A stretch of 64,000 nucleotides of DNA from Nitrospira sp. UBA5698. Lineage in GTDB: Bacteria; Nitrospirota; Nitrospiria; Nitrospirales; Nitrospiraceae. The number at the start of each line of letters is the position of its first letter. Position 1 is the first letter of the stretch. The DNA lies in the NCBI GenBank assembly GCA_002420115.1, contig DIHK01000026.1, positions 10,255 through 74,254 on the forward strand, written 5' to 3'. Both the position numbers and the translations under genes were made by a program. Of the stretch, positions 16,989 through 25,473 are shown one piece after another. The notes beneath the pieces were generated by a model. That model made no database searches, was not told the origin of the DNA, and saw nothing but the letters and a program-made list of their open reading frames with translations.

Positions 16989-18965
16989 CTAGGCGGCCTT
17001 CCCTTGATCAAGCTGCGTGCATGGGCCGGACCGCTGTGCTTCTGTTGTCACCGCGGCAAGTTTCCTGCTCCAGAGTTCAAGCGTGAGGGCTTTGAATGAA
17101 AGCGGCGCTCCGGCTCCTGCTGGATAGGGACCTTTGGAGAGTTCTCGTGCACACGAAGGTATCAGTACGCCGGATTCGACGAGAAATCCTTCGTCAAGCG
17201 TCGCCCCATGAGCTGTGAAGATCGCTTTGTGCCATTCGTGCAGAGGAGGAGTAAAGCCTCTCTTTGGACGATTCAATATCCATTCTGGCACCATGCTGCC
17301 CAATGCCTGACGGAGCCACGCCTTCGGTGGGAGAGAGTGATCAGACGAGGCCTTGCGCAATCCGATGACGGTCTCCACAAGTCGGAAGTCGACGAATGGA
17401 AGCCGTAGTTCGACAGATGAGGCCATACTGAGCCGATCTCCCTGGGCAATGCCATTTTCTTGCAAGTATGTTTGGCAGATGAGTCGGGTCAATAGAATGT
17501 CAATCGCTGGCCAAGGGAGCGGGATTCTAAAAATGTCGTAAGCCGTTGTTTCTTCTAACTGTTCAAGAAACGTCTTGGGATACAGATTCGCGGCTCCCTT
17601 GTTGGCCAGTTGAAAGTCTGGCGTCAGGTCATAGAACACGACCTGTTCCTTTGGGCTGTACCGGTCTCGGGTATAGGCTCTCCATGAAGGGCGTAATCCC
17701 GCTCCAGATGTTAGCCATTCTTTCATCCCCCATAGCGACCAATAGGCAGGCGTCGTCAGCGTCAAATACTCCTGCAAGTTAGAGGAGCCGGACATGTGGC
17801 TCTTCAACTTTCGCGTCGTCTCCGTTACCGCATCACGTACCCAGGGATATCCCCAAAAGAGTTCGTCGCCTCCATGCCCTTGCAGCATCACGGATACTCC
17901 GTGAGCTTTGGCCGCCTTCATGACCGAATAGTAGCCGAGTGCCGAAATGTCTGCGATCGGATCATCAAGCCAATACATCAACTCAGGAAAGAACGATGCG
18001 ACGTCGTCGGCACATAACTGAATCTCATGAATGGGCATGTTGAGATGTTTAGCAAGCGCCTTGGCGTCGTCTCGTTCATCGAATGGACTCTCTTCTCGAT
18101 ACCCGACTGTGAAGGCCTGCATCACACCTGGATATCGGTGAGCGGTCATCGAAGCAATGGCACTCGAATCGAGCCCACCACTCAGGGCGATTCCGATTGG
18201 AACATCTGAACGGACGATGAGTGAACTGATCGTCTCCAATTCATGTTGGATGGCTTCAATGGGATTCTCGGTACGTGCAGGAACATCCTCCATGCGCCAA
18301 TAGCACCACTGCTTCTGTTCCCAGCTGCGAGCGTCTATTGTAAAGATATGAGCTGCCGGAAGCTTGCACACTTCTCGAATTGGCGTCATCGGTTCCGGCA
18401 CATACCCATAGTGAAAGTAGAGGTTCACGGCTCTCGGATCCAGAGTAAAGGGGACAGAGCCGGCCGCCAGGAGTCCTTTGAGCTCGGACGAAAAATAGAT
18501 CTCGCGTGGTCCGACGTGGAGATAAAGCGGCTTCTCCCCCATTCGATCACGTGCCAGCATTAACCGTTGGATACGGGCATCCCACAAGGCGAATGCGAAC
18601 ATGCCTCTGAGGTGCTTCACGCAATCCAGGCCATATTGCTCGTAGAGATGCACGATCACTTCGCAGTCACTACCGGACCTAAATCGATGTCCCTGGGATC
18701 GAAGCTGATCACGTAGTTCAATGTAATTGTAGATTTCTCCGTTGGCGATCAGTACCAGGGAACCATCCTCATTAAAGAGCGGTTGCTGTCCTCTATGAAG
18801 ATCGATGATGCTCAATCGACGCATGGTTAAGGCGATCGGTCCATCATGAAAACTGCCTTCCCCGTCAGGCCCTCGATGGACCATAGCGGCACTCATGGCT
18901 CTGACACGGGATCGGTGATCTCGCGTCAGTGGTTCTGTGGCGATCAGTCCTGCTATTCCACACAT
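16989..18965 (-). CDS. asnB: Asparagine synthase-type glutamine amidotransferase
   Basis: 658 aa. Cys2 of MCGIAGLIA is the class II glutaminase nucleophile; RGPDGEG and NGEIYNY belong to the same N-terminal domain. The synthetase domain has the PP-loop SGGLDSS (262-268) which adenylates the carboxylate. Canonical AsnB makes asparagine from aspartate and glutamine. Paralogues in polysaccharide loci (WbpS-type) are thought to amidate uronic acid carboxyls. Its position between glycosyltransferase genes suggests the second role; housekeeping asparagine synthesis remains possible. Length is above the about 550 aa of E. coli AsnB and matches the AsnB1-like group. It lies 6 bases downstream of a GT2 gene. 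Confidence 0.88.
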   Translation of the reverse strand: MCGIAGLIATEPLTRDHRSRVRAMSAAMVHRGPDGEGSFHDGPIALTMRRLSIIDLHRGQQPLFNEDGSLVLIANGEIYNYIELRDQLRSQGHRFRSGSDCEVIVHLYEQYGLDCVKHLRGMFAFALWDARIQRLMLARDRMGEKPLYLHVGPREIYFSSELKGLLAAGSVPFTLDPRAVNLYFHYGYVPEPMTPIREVCKLPAAHIFTIDARSWEQKQWCYWRMEDVPARTENPIEAIQHELETISSLIVRSDVPIGIALSGGLDSSAIASMTAHRYPGVMQAFTVGYREESPFDERDDAKALAKHLNMPIHEIQLCADDVASFFPELMYWLDDPIADISALGYYSVMKAAKAHGVSVMLQGHGGDELFWGYPWVRDAVTETTRKLKSHMSGSSNLQEYLTLTTPAYWSLWGMKEWLTSGAGLRPSWRAYTRDRYSPKEQVVFYDLTPDFQLANKGAANLYPKTFLEQLEETTAYDIFRIPLPWPAIDILLTRLICQTYLQENGIAQGDRLSMASSVELRLPFVDFRLVETVIGLRKASSDHSLPPKAWLRQALGSMVPEWILNRPKRGFTPPLHEWHKAIFTAHGATLDEGFLVESGVLIPSCARELSKGPYPAGAGAPLSFKALTLELWSRKLAAVTTEAQRSGPCTQLDQGKAA

Positions 18966-18971
18966 GTCTCG

Positions 18972-19931
18972 TTAGCCGCCTTGTTTCGCGCGATGAGTGA
19001 CTTGTTCGTACGTGCTGCCGAGTGTTTGGAGATGAACAAAGACCACTTCATAGAGATAGTTTTCGATGTAGGGGTAGCGGATGCGATCTCTCGTCAGATA
19101 GCCGAGTAAGAATCCTTTGACCAATTCGAGCAGCGCGCGTACGGCACGAAGGCAAGAGAGAATCGCATGGATTCGTTCCGTCGTCGTATCGTACACCACA
19201 CGTTGCCAATCTCGTCCTGATACAAACATCTGCTTGGCACACCAGAGCAGCCGCATCTTTTCTGGCCTTACTAAATGGGAAACCGTAAGTCGGGGCTCGT
19301 AATAGATCATCTCATTAGGTCGCTCTTGCCGAACTCTCCGTTGCAGTGAGGTCTCTTCGCCATATCCCAATCGGGTGCCTGTCATCCCGACTGCCGTATT
19401 GAAACCACCGAGCTGCTCTAGGAGGGACCGTCGAATGAAGAGGTTTGTGCCGGACAGATAGTGGTCTTCATCAAGTACACGTGAGATCGACCCGTCATCA
19501 TAGGTTCCGTACCGGTCGAGATACCATCTTGGTTTCAACGAATGATAAAATGGCCGGTACGGACCTCCAAAGATTGCAGGAGCTACGCACACAATCACCT
19601 GATGCGCGATATCCAGCCATTCTTGTGGCACCGTGCAGTCGTCGTCGATGTATGCAACGTACAAGCCTCGAGCCGCTTGAAACCCGGTATTGCGGCTATG
19701 AGAGAGTCCTTGTTGTGCTTCAAAGCAATATCGGACATGCGAGTGCTGTCGACCGATGTCGGCGACGTGTTGTCTTGTTCCATCAGTAGAATTGTTATCA
19801 ACAACGATGATCTCATAGGACGTCGGTGCGAGCGTCTGTTCACAAAGGCTTCTCAGTGCAGCAGCCATGAGATCGCAGCGGTTGTAGGTGCAGAGCACGA
19901 CGCTTGTCAGTAGTGACTCAACGTGCGGCAC
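18972..19931 (-). CDS. Family 2 glycosyltransferase
   Basis: 319 aa GT-A enzyme from a GTG at 19931. SVVLCTYNRCDLM, IIVVDNNSTDGTRQ and VAYIDDDCTVPQEWL (metal site) are the standard GT2 motifs; LGYGEETSLQRRV contains the acidic ED/EE-type catalytic region. No membrane anchor is evident except a weak hydrophobic stretch near residue 275. It overlaps the end of the upstream GT2 gene by 14 bases, so the pair is cotranscribed. Confidence 0.87.
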   Translation of the reverse strand: MPHVESLLTSVVLCTYNRCDLMAAALRSLCEQTLAPTSYEIIVVDNNSTDGTRQHVADIGRQHSHVRYCFEAQQGLSHSRNTGFQAARGLYVAYIDDDCTVPQEWLDIAHQVIVCVAPAIFGGPYRPFYHSLKPRWYLDRYGTYDDGSISRVLDEDHYLSGTNLFIRRSLLEQLGGFNTAVGMTGTRLGYGEETSLQRRVRQERPNEMIYYEPRLTVSHLVRPEKMRLLWCAKQMFVSGRDWQRVVYDTTTERIHAILSCLRAVRALLELVKGFLLGYLTRDRIRYPYIENYLYEVVFVHLQTLGSTYEQVTHRAKQGG

Positions 19932-20976
19932 GACCCATCCTCATGACTTTTGTATGGGGATCCTTTCGGATGAGACATTTCACGAAAAACTTCAGCTGTT
20001 GGATGGGGCTCCACGTCGCAGATGCCAAATGCGGAATACGCCAAAATTCCAACAGCGTCCGAACTCCTTTGTGAGTCGCCGATGCGCAGACCTCGCTCCA
20101 TCGCCGACCCAAGACCATAACAAGCTCTTTCTCCGAGTAGACCTTGCATAATCTATTCGCATATATAAGCTTATCAAACCATGCACGAGTCGCCGAGAGA
20201 AATGTCGTTGATGACTCAAACCGCCATTGACTGAGATGATGATGCAGAAGTGCTTCCTCAGGTGATGGGTTGATACCGAGGCGAGCAAGCTGACTTGAGC
20301 GAATCGCTCTTGCGGACTCTTCGGTTTCCAATTCATACCGTCGACCAATTTGCTGTGGATGGATCCGATATCGCAGCAGGATGGTTGGTACATTGGCGAA
20401 ACGGGTGTGCGGAGAGGCTCGCACCCACAAATCATAGTCTTCAGCGTGCACGGCCCGCTCATCGTAGAAGAGATGATGAGTGAGGATCAGGCTTCGCCGA
20501 AACATCGTCGCAGGGTGGGCTAATGATGAAGAGAAGAGCAACTGACAGCGGATGGTACCATCATCGCTGGGATACTCCACCACTTCAGAGGTTTCTGCAC
20601 CAAATGTTTCAATCCATGATCCGCAGACTCCAATGTCGAGATGCCGATCCAGGTATTCGAGTTGCATCGCAAAGCGATCCGGCATACTGACATCGTCGGC
20701 ATCCATTCGTGCAATGTACTCACCTCTGGCCACCATGATGCCTTGATTCAACGACGCAACGAGCCCTTGCTTTGACTGACGGTAGACCCGTATGCGGGCA
20801 TCTGTTTGCCGTAATTGATCGAGAATGTGTGGCGTGCGATCGGTTGACCCATCGTCCACTACGATCAGCTCCCAGTCGTGGACTGTCTGGGCCTGGATAC
20901 TGCGAATGGAGTCCTGAAGATAGGTTTCCCCGTTACATACCGCTAAAACACAACTAATTCTGGGTGAGTTGGACAC
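19918..20976 (-). CDS. Family 2 glycosyltransferase
   Basis: 352 aa GT-A enzyme, GTG start at 20976. ISCVLAVCNGETYLQDSI, LIVVDDGSTDRTP and YIARMDADDVSMPDR (DxDD metal site) are clear, with HAEDYDLWVRAS carrying the catalytic acidic pair. The family is inverting and commonly makes alpha- or beta-linked O-antigen bonds; the sugar is unknown. A 117-base gap separates it from the upstream FkbM gene, where base composition drops. Confidence 0.88.
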   Translation of the reverse strand: MSNSPRISCVLAVCNGETYLQDSIRSIQAQTVHDWELIVVDDGSTDRTPHILDQLRQTDARIRVYRQSKQGLVASLNQGIMVARGEYIARMDADDVSMPDRFAMQLEYLDRHLDIGVCGSWIETFGAETSEVVEYPSDDGTIRCQLLFSSSLAHPATMFRRSLILTHHLFYDERAVHAEDYDLWVRASPHTRFANVPTILLRYRIHPQQIGRRYELETEESARAIRSSQLARLGINPSPEEALLHHHLSQWRFESSTTFLSATRAWFDKLIYANRLCKVYSEKELVMVLGRRWSEVCASATHKGVRTLLEFWRIPHLASATWSPIQQLKFFVKCLIRKDPHTKVMRMGRAAR

Positions 20977-21093
20977 GTGATGACCTGTAGAACTCAGTCT
21001 TACGACTTCTACGGTAGACTAATAGGTGGTGCGAATCTTCCCCAACGATCGTCTCTCCCCACTCTATGTGGGTGTTCGTAACCGCTCAGCCGG

Positions 21094-21906
21094 TCATTTG
21101 GCTAACACATACCAGTCGTCTTGTTTTGACACACCTTCAAAGATGCGCTCGTACCCATTCTGAGACAGTAAGCTGAATATCTTGTCTCGGGCTGGGGTAA
21201 AGTTGTGCTCACACGTGATGATGCGAAACTTGTGCCGTTCAAAATCAAAACGGTTCAATATGTCAAACTCGCTTCCTTCAGTATCAATCGACAGATAGTC
21301 AACGAGCGTTGGAGCATTGTGTGTGATCAGTAAATCCTGCAGTGAAATGGTCGACACGTCATACCGTTTGCCATGTGCACGCTTGTGTGTGTGAAGATCA
21401 TCATCTCGATACATGTCGATCGTAGAGAGATCCGAGGTGTCAGTTTCGTAAAATGATACAGTCTGGCTCGACTCTTTCCAGACGCATTGTGTGTCAATAG
21501 CGACTGAGCGATTCCTTTTTAGTGCTCCGTGCCAACAGAGTGCCGGTTCCGCCAGAATACCTGTCCAACCGAATTCTTTCTCCAATAAATATGTATTGGA
21601 ATGATCGATGCCGTTGGTGGCGCCAAATTCCACAAAAAAACCAGCTCGCTTAAAATTGAGTTGTGAGAGGACGAATAGGTCCTGCCTGCTCTGGGCCGTG
21701 GACTGGGGGAGATATCTGATCAGATCCGGGGTGTGCTCGGAGGGAGTCTTGATCAGGAACTCAATATCAGTGTCACTGGTCGCGTTCAGCCGTTGTCTCA
21801 AGCGTTCAAGACGACTGTGTCGTGTAATGACCATGTCGAATCGCTTAAGTATCGTATTCAGCGTTGTCGCGACAGTCATTAGTCCAGAGCTCACGCTATG
21901 CCCCAT
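21094..21906 (-). CDS. FkbM family methyltransferase
   Basis: 270 aa. FVEFGATNGIDHSNTYLL is the FkbM motif I, WTGILAEPALCWH follows, and the hallmark LSIDTEGSEFDILNRFDF is intact. Members O-methylate sugar or polyketide hydroxyls. The gene and its upstream neighbour (fucosyltransferase-like) have visibly lower GC than the rest of the locus, several 60-base lines being about 35-40 percent GC, which suggests separate acquisition. The gap to the upstream GT10 gene is 6 bases, so the pair likely travels and functions together. Confidence 0.85.
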   Translation of the reverse strand: MGHSVSSGLMTVATTLNTILKRFDMVITRHSRLERLRQRLNATSDTDIEFLIKTPSEHTPDLIRYLPQSTAQSRQDLFVLSQLNFKRAGFFVEFGATNGIDHSNTYLLEKEFGWTGILAEPALCWHGALKRNRSVAIDTQCVWKESSQTVSFYETDTSDLSTIDMYRDDDLHTHKRAHGKRYDVSTISLQDLLITHNAPTLVDYLSIDTEGSEFDILNRFDFERHKFRIITCEHNFTPARDKIFSLLSQNGYERIFEGVSKQDDWYVLAK

Positions 21907-21912
21907 CGGCTG

Positions 21913-22770
21913 TCATGGCTGTGTGATACGTTCAAAAAAAGAAATGAGGGCGTGTCGATCAAGATGGTATGATTTGGGTGTGGTAAAGTGTGGTTGCTTC
22001 AATAGGGCAAAGTACAAATCATCGTTCTGATCGATTTCCATGATGTGCTCGATGAGCCGCTTGTGGTTCGAAAACTCATAGGCATTGATGAACGCCTTCG
22101 TATTCCAGTCTTTATGAACATCGGGGTTTCCCCAATAGATGGGAATGCTGTTGACTAACTTGGGGTGGACCAGTTTCTCGGTGGTGTAGCCAGGATATTC
22201 ACTATTTTCAAATGCGATGGTGAATTTATATTGGCTTAAGAACTTCATCTTGTCGTCGACATAGTAGCCAAGATTATTGAGTGCTCGGCCTCCCGCGTCC
22301 ACCCGTTTATACTTTGAGAGTTTCTGGAACAAGGTATTTCTTTCGCGGGCGTTTGGATTGGAAAACAGAAAATTACAAAATTTTATCTTCTCACGCTTGA
22401 CCTGCTCACAATCGATGTGTTTGTCAAAGCCATCCAGAATACCCCATTCATACAAAGTCACTGCCGATAATGGAAATCGTAGATGGCGATCATCGTTCAG
22501 ATAGTCAAACGTCACCGCGTACTGACATTCTCGAAAGTTCGGTCTGATATTCTCACCGGTGTAAAACACTTTGGGGCAGGTATAACGTTTGTGATTGGAG
22601 CCGAAAACGCTATAGATTAAAAACTCGGGAGAGTCTGAGATTGTGATATCGAAGCGTTCTGATAGGATTTTATAGAACACATTGTCGAAATGGGACTTAC
22701 CCGTTGGGTTACACTCAAATCCTTCCCAGAAATCTGTGAATGCCAGGCATAATGGTTGTTTCATCGGCAT
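21913..22770 (-). CDS. Family 10 glycosyltransferase (alpha-1,3/4-fucosyltransferase-like)
   Basis: 285 aa. The GT10 signature is clear: KVFYTGENIRPNF in the N-terminal half and FTIAFENSEYPGYTTEKL followed by SIPIYWGNPDV in the nucleotide-binding half. Known members (Helicobacter FucT, eukaryotic Lewis enzymes) transfer L-fucose from GDP-fucose to GlcNAc. No gmd, fcl or fkp gene is in the window, so donor supply must lie elsewhere, or another GDP-sugar is used. Lower GC than its neighbours (roughly 35-40 percent in several lines). Coupled to the FkbM gene downstream. Confidence 0.88.
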   Translation of the reverse strand: MPMKQPLCLAFTDFWEGFECNPTGKSHFDNVFYKILSERFDITISDSPEFLIYSVFGSNHKRYTCPKVFYTGENIRPNFRECQYAVTFDYLNDDRHLRFPLSAVTLYEWGILDGFDKHIDCEQVKREKIKFCNFLFSNPNARERNTLFQKLSKYKRVDAGGRALNNLGYYVDDKMKFLSQYKFTIAFENSEYPGYTTEKLVHPKLVNSIPIYWGNPDVHKDWNTKAFINAYEFSNHKRLIEHIMEIDQNDDLYFALLKQPHFTTPKSYHLDRHALISFFERITQP

Positions 22771-22820
22771 GTCATGTTCCCATTGTCACGCGTTGAAGGC
22801 GAACTCCATTAGTTCTCTGT

Positions 22821-24002
22821 CTAGCGCACCTCTTGCGTCTGTCCGGTGACCACGCGTTGAGCACCGTCAATTCGGGCTGCAAGGTTGGCCAGGCCGATTT
22901 GCTCAAAGATCTCTTGGAAGCGCTGTCGGTAGGTATGGTCTTTCAACGTCCGCCGATACCCAGCCTCCGCAATGGCTGTGCGCTCATCTTCATGTGAGAG
23001 GTAGTAGCGGACTTTCTCGACCATCTCCTCAGTGGAGTAGAAATTGACCACTTCCTCGCCGAGTTTATAGTAGTCTTCGAGATGTGCCGCATTCTCCGTC
23101 AGGAGAAACCCCCCGGTGCCGGGAACTTCGAAGTTGCGCCCCTTGATTTGCTCTGTGGTATGTCCTGCAGGCCCGGCTGGCTCTGTTACTGTAGGTTGAG
23201 TGAGTTCGGATTTTTGAGAGATCTGTGTCCACCCGGTCGTACGTCCCTTCCTGGCAGTGGTAAAGGGGATGTACTCGAGCATCCGCCAAAGAGGATGTGT
23301 CTTCTGTGAAGGGACATCTGGATCGTCATGAGAATTCGCGCCGTAGGCAGCAGTGAGATTGAGGTTGATACGGCTTGTGTTGAAGATCCTGATCATCTCA
23401 TCTTGAGAGGCTCTTCCAGAGTCCCACCCCTGTCCCCAAGTTCTGACGTTAATACCTGCATCCCTCAACTGTTCGATTATCTTTCGTCGTTGCCCATAGG
23501 GTTGCCCGATAAACGTGACATCGTACTCCGGTGGAAGGCTCATCCGGCGATACAGGAAGGTGTTGCAAGCCCACTGGCTCTTGATGACGTTGTGGTACCC
23601 GATCTGTGCATACTTCGGGAGGGCACTCTCTGCCGTCGTGACGACCCATCGGAAGCATGGCGCCCAGAGGCGGGAGTACCGTTCGAATCGCCAATGGTCG
23701 TCACAAAACCAGTTGATGGTCACAATTCCGAGGCCCTCTGTCACGTGACGTAGAGTCGATGCATGAAACTCGTCGGTGAAGAGTACGGTGAACATCAGGT
23801 CCGGTTTCTCGGTCTTGGCCACTTCCATCAGTCGGGTATTCATCCAGGTTCGGCCATGCTCTTGCATCAACGTCATGAAATCGAAATACAGGATGTCATG
23901 CCCCATCTTGAGTAGGCAGTCGTAAAAATTGTAGTGCTCAAAACTTGGTCCCTGGTTGGGACGGCCGTAGTCATATTTCATCGCGACGTATAAGATGCGC
24001 AT
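22821..24002 (-). CDS. CgeB-like glycosyltransferase
   Basis: 393 aa from ATG 24002, with AGGAG just upstream; an in-frame ATG at 24035 would overlap the preceding gene. The N-terminus MRILYVAMKYDYGRPNQG and the C-terminal block NFEVPGTGGFLLTEN, YSTEEMVEKVRYYLSHEDER place it in the CgeB / Glyco_trans_1_2 group (GT-B fold) found in spore-coat and surface-glycan loci. It shares this C-terminal architecture with the protein encoded at 35.0-36.1 kb, so the two are paralogues. Sugar specificity unknown. Confidence 0.8.
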   Translation of the reverse strand: MRILYVAMKYDYGRPNQGPSFEHYNFYDCLLKMGHDILYFDFMTLMQEHGRTWMNTRLMEVAKTEKPDLMFTVLFTDEFHASTLRHVTEGLGIVTINWFCDDHWRFERYSRLWAPCFRWVVTTAESALPKYAQIGYHNVIKSQWACNTFLYRRMSLPPEYDVTFIGQPYGQRRKIIEQLRDAGINVRTWGQGWDSGRASQDEMIRIFNTSRINLNLTAAYGANSHDDPDVPSQKTHPLWRMLEYIPFTTARKGRTTGWTQISQKSELTQPTVTEPAGPAGHTTEQIKGRNFEVPGTGGFLLTENAAHLEDYYKLGEEVVNFYSTEEMVEKVRYYLSHEDERTAIAEAGYRRTLKDHTYRQRFQEIFEQIGLANLAARIDGAQRVVTGQTQEVR

Positions 24003-24012
24003 ACCGCTCCTG

Positions 24013-25392
24013 CTAGCACCTTGGCGATCCTCCACCTACGACGGCTGGAGCAGCGCAGACCTGGTGGAGTACGTTTTCATATTGCTGGGCGATGTGTTGC
24101 CACGTGAATCGAGCAGCCCAATTCCGTTTCCCATTTCTCGCAAGCTCACCGCGTGTCGTTCCATCATTGGAGAGGCGGACCCATCGTTCAGCAAATGGTT
24201 TAGAATCAATTCGGGTATAGCCTTTGTGATCGATCAACGAGGGACCGATCATGCCGGCCCCAGTCCATTCTGCAATTTCGTGAGCATTGCCGACTTGAGA
24301 GGAAAGAAACGCGGTGCCTGCTGCGGCGGCCTCAAACAGCACCAGGGGGGAATACTCGATATGTGAGGCAAAGACAAAGAGATCGGCATTCATGTACGCT
24401 TGTACAAGCTCCGGCCGAGGCATATCCGTTACCACCACCCTCTTGTTGGTTCCCGGCTGATTGAGTTGTCTCAGGAGGGATTGCATCTCATCGCGAAACG
24501 GTGGTGGATTGTGATCGGGTTTATCCCCTCTGATGAAGTCGAGCAGACGATGATACGTCTGTGACAATATGGCCCGAATGGTTGCCTCATCCTGACGAGA
24601 TTCAGCAGTATCCCATTTGTGATGATGGGTCAACAGTTCTGATGAAGTTTCCGATGCTGTGGAATTCCTCTTGTCTGGTTCAGCAATGTAGACGTTTGCG
24701 TTCAAGAGCAAGACCGAGGCTTGTTTTCCAAAGTCACAGGTGAGATAGGATCGCAGTAAGTCCGCATGCCCCTTGTCTACGGTAAAGGCACCTACGGTGA
24801 GGAAAAGCCGTTCCTGATCCGAGATCCCCCACCGTTTTCGAAATGCAGGGTCATTCTCGACGGCAAACTCTGTTTCACTCGCCCCGTTTGGAATGATGGA
24901 GAACCGTTTTAACCCACACTTCTTTGCGAAGCTGATGTCTCGATAATCGGAAGCATGAAAGATCAGATGATCAAATTGTTGCAAGATGTTTGGCATCTGA
25001 AGGAAATAGGCTGTATAGGATGGTTCATAGAGACATGAAAACCCACAGGGGATGAGAATTTTGCGAGAAGGGATCTCTTGGAGGATAGGTATCAATGCAT
25101 CAAGGGTCCACTGTTGGGCCATGTTGATCAAGACAACGTCAAAGTTGCCTGCAGATACAAAATGCCGGTACTGTGTCACCTCGCCATCCAAACCCTTCAC
25201 GAAGTTGCCGGATACATCAAAGCCCACCACGCGCACCCCATTGAGTTCCGTAAATGTGCGGGCCCGGAGCTGTGAGGTGGCAACTGTTACATCGTGTCCA
25301 CGGGATACCAGCCGTTCGGCAACCTGTTGCATGACCTCTTGAATGCCACCGATGCTGGGCGCGTAGAATTCGCAGCAAAACAGGATGTTCAC
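24013..25392 (-). CDS. Family 4 glycosyltransferase
   Basis: 459 aa, GTG start at 25392 preceded by GGAG. N-terminus MNILFCCEFYAPSIGGIQEV has the GT4 glycine loop; SIIPNGASETEF and FLTVGAFTVDKGHADLL open the C-terminal domain, and E-x7-E appears as EYSPLVLFEAAAAGTAFL. A long insert (about 235-310, with DKRNSTASET and HHHKWDTAESR) separates conserved blocks and is unusual for the family. Cytoplasmic; specificity unknown. Ends 10 bases before the CgeB-like start. Confidence 0.86.
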   Translation of the reverse strand: MNILFCCEFYAPSIGGIQEVMQQVAERLVSRGHDVTVATSQLRARTFTELNGVRVVGFDVSGNFVKGLDGEVTQYRHFVSAGNFDVVLINMAQQWTLDALIPILQEIPSRKILIPCGFSCLYEPSYTAYFLQMPNILQQFDHLIFHASDYRDISFAKKCGLKRFSIIPNGASETEFAVENDPAFRKRWGISDQERLFLTVGAFTVDKGHADLLRSYLTCDFGKQASVLLLNANVYIAEPDKRNSTASETSSELLTHHHKWDTAESRQDEATIRAILSQTYHRLLDFIRGDKPDHNPPPFRDEMQSLLRQLNQPGTNKRVVVTDMPRPELVQAYMNADLFVFASHIEYSPLVLFEAAAAGTAFLSSQVGNAHEIAEWTGAGMIGPSLIDHKGYTRIDSKPFAERWVRLSNDGTTRGELARNGKRNWAARFTWQHIAQQYENVLHQVCAAPAVVGGGSPRC

Positions 25393-25473
25393 AATGTTAA
25401 CTCCCTAGCCGTCGAGGTGGTCTGGCTGGCATCTGTGGTGAATTAACCATGCAATTGAAGAGTGGCGCTGCCG

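Noticed and set aside
21094..22770. Mobile element or prophage as cause of the low-GC patch
   Set aside because: No transposase, integrase, terminal inverted repeats or phage gene was seen at its edges; only a composition difference.
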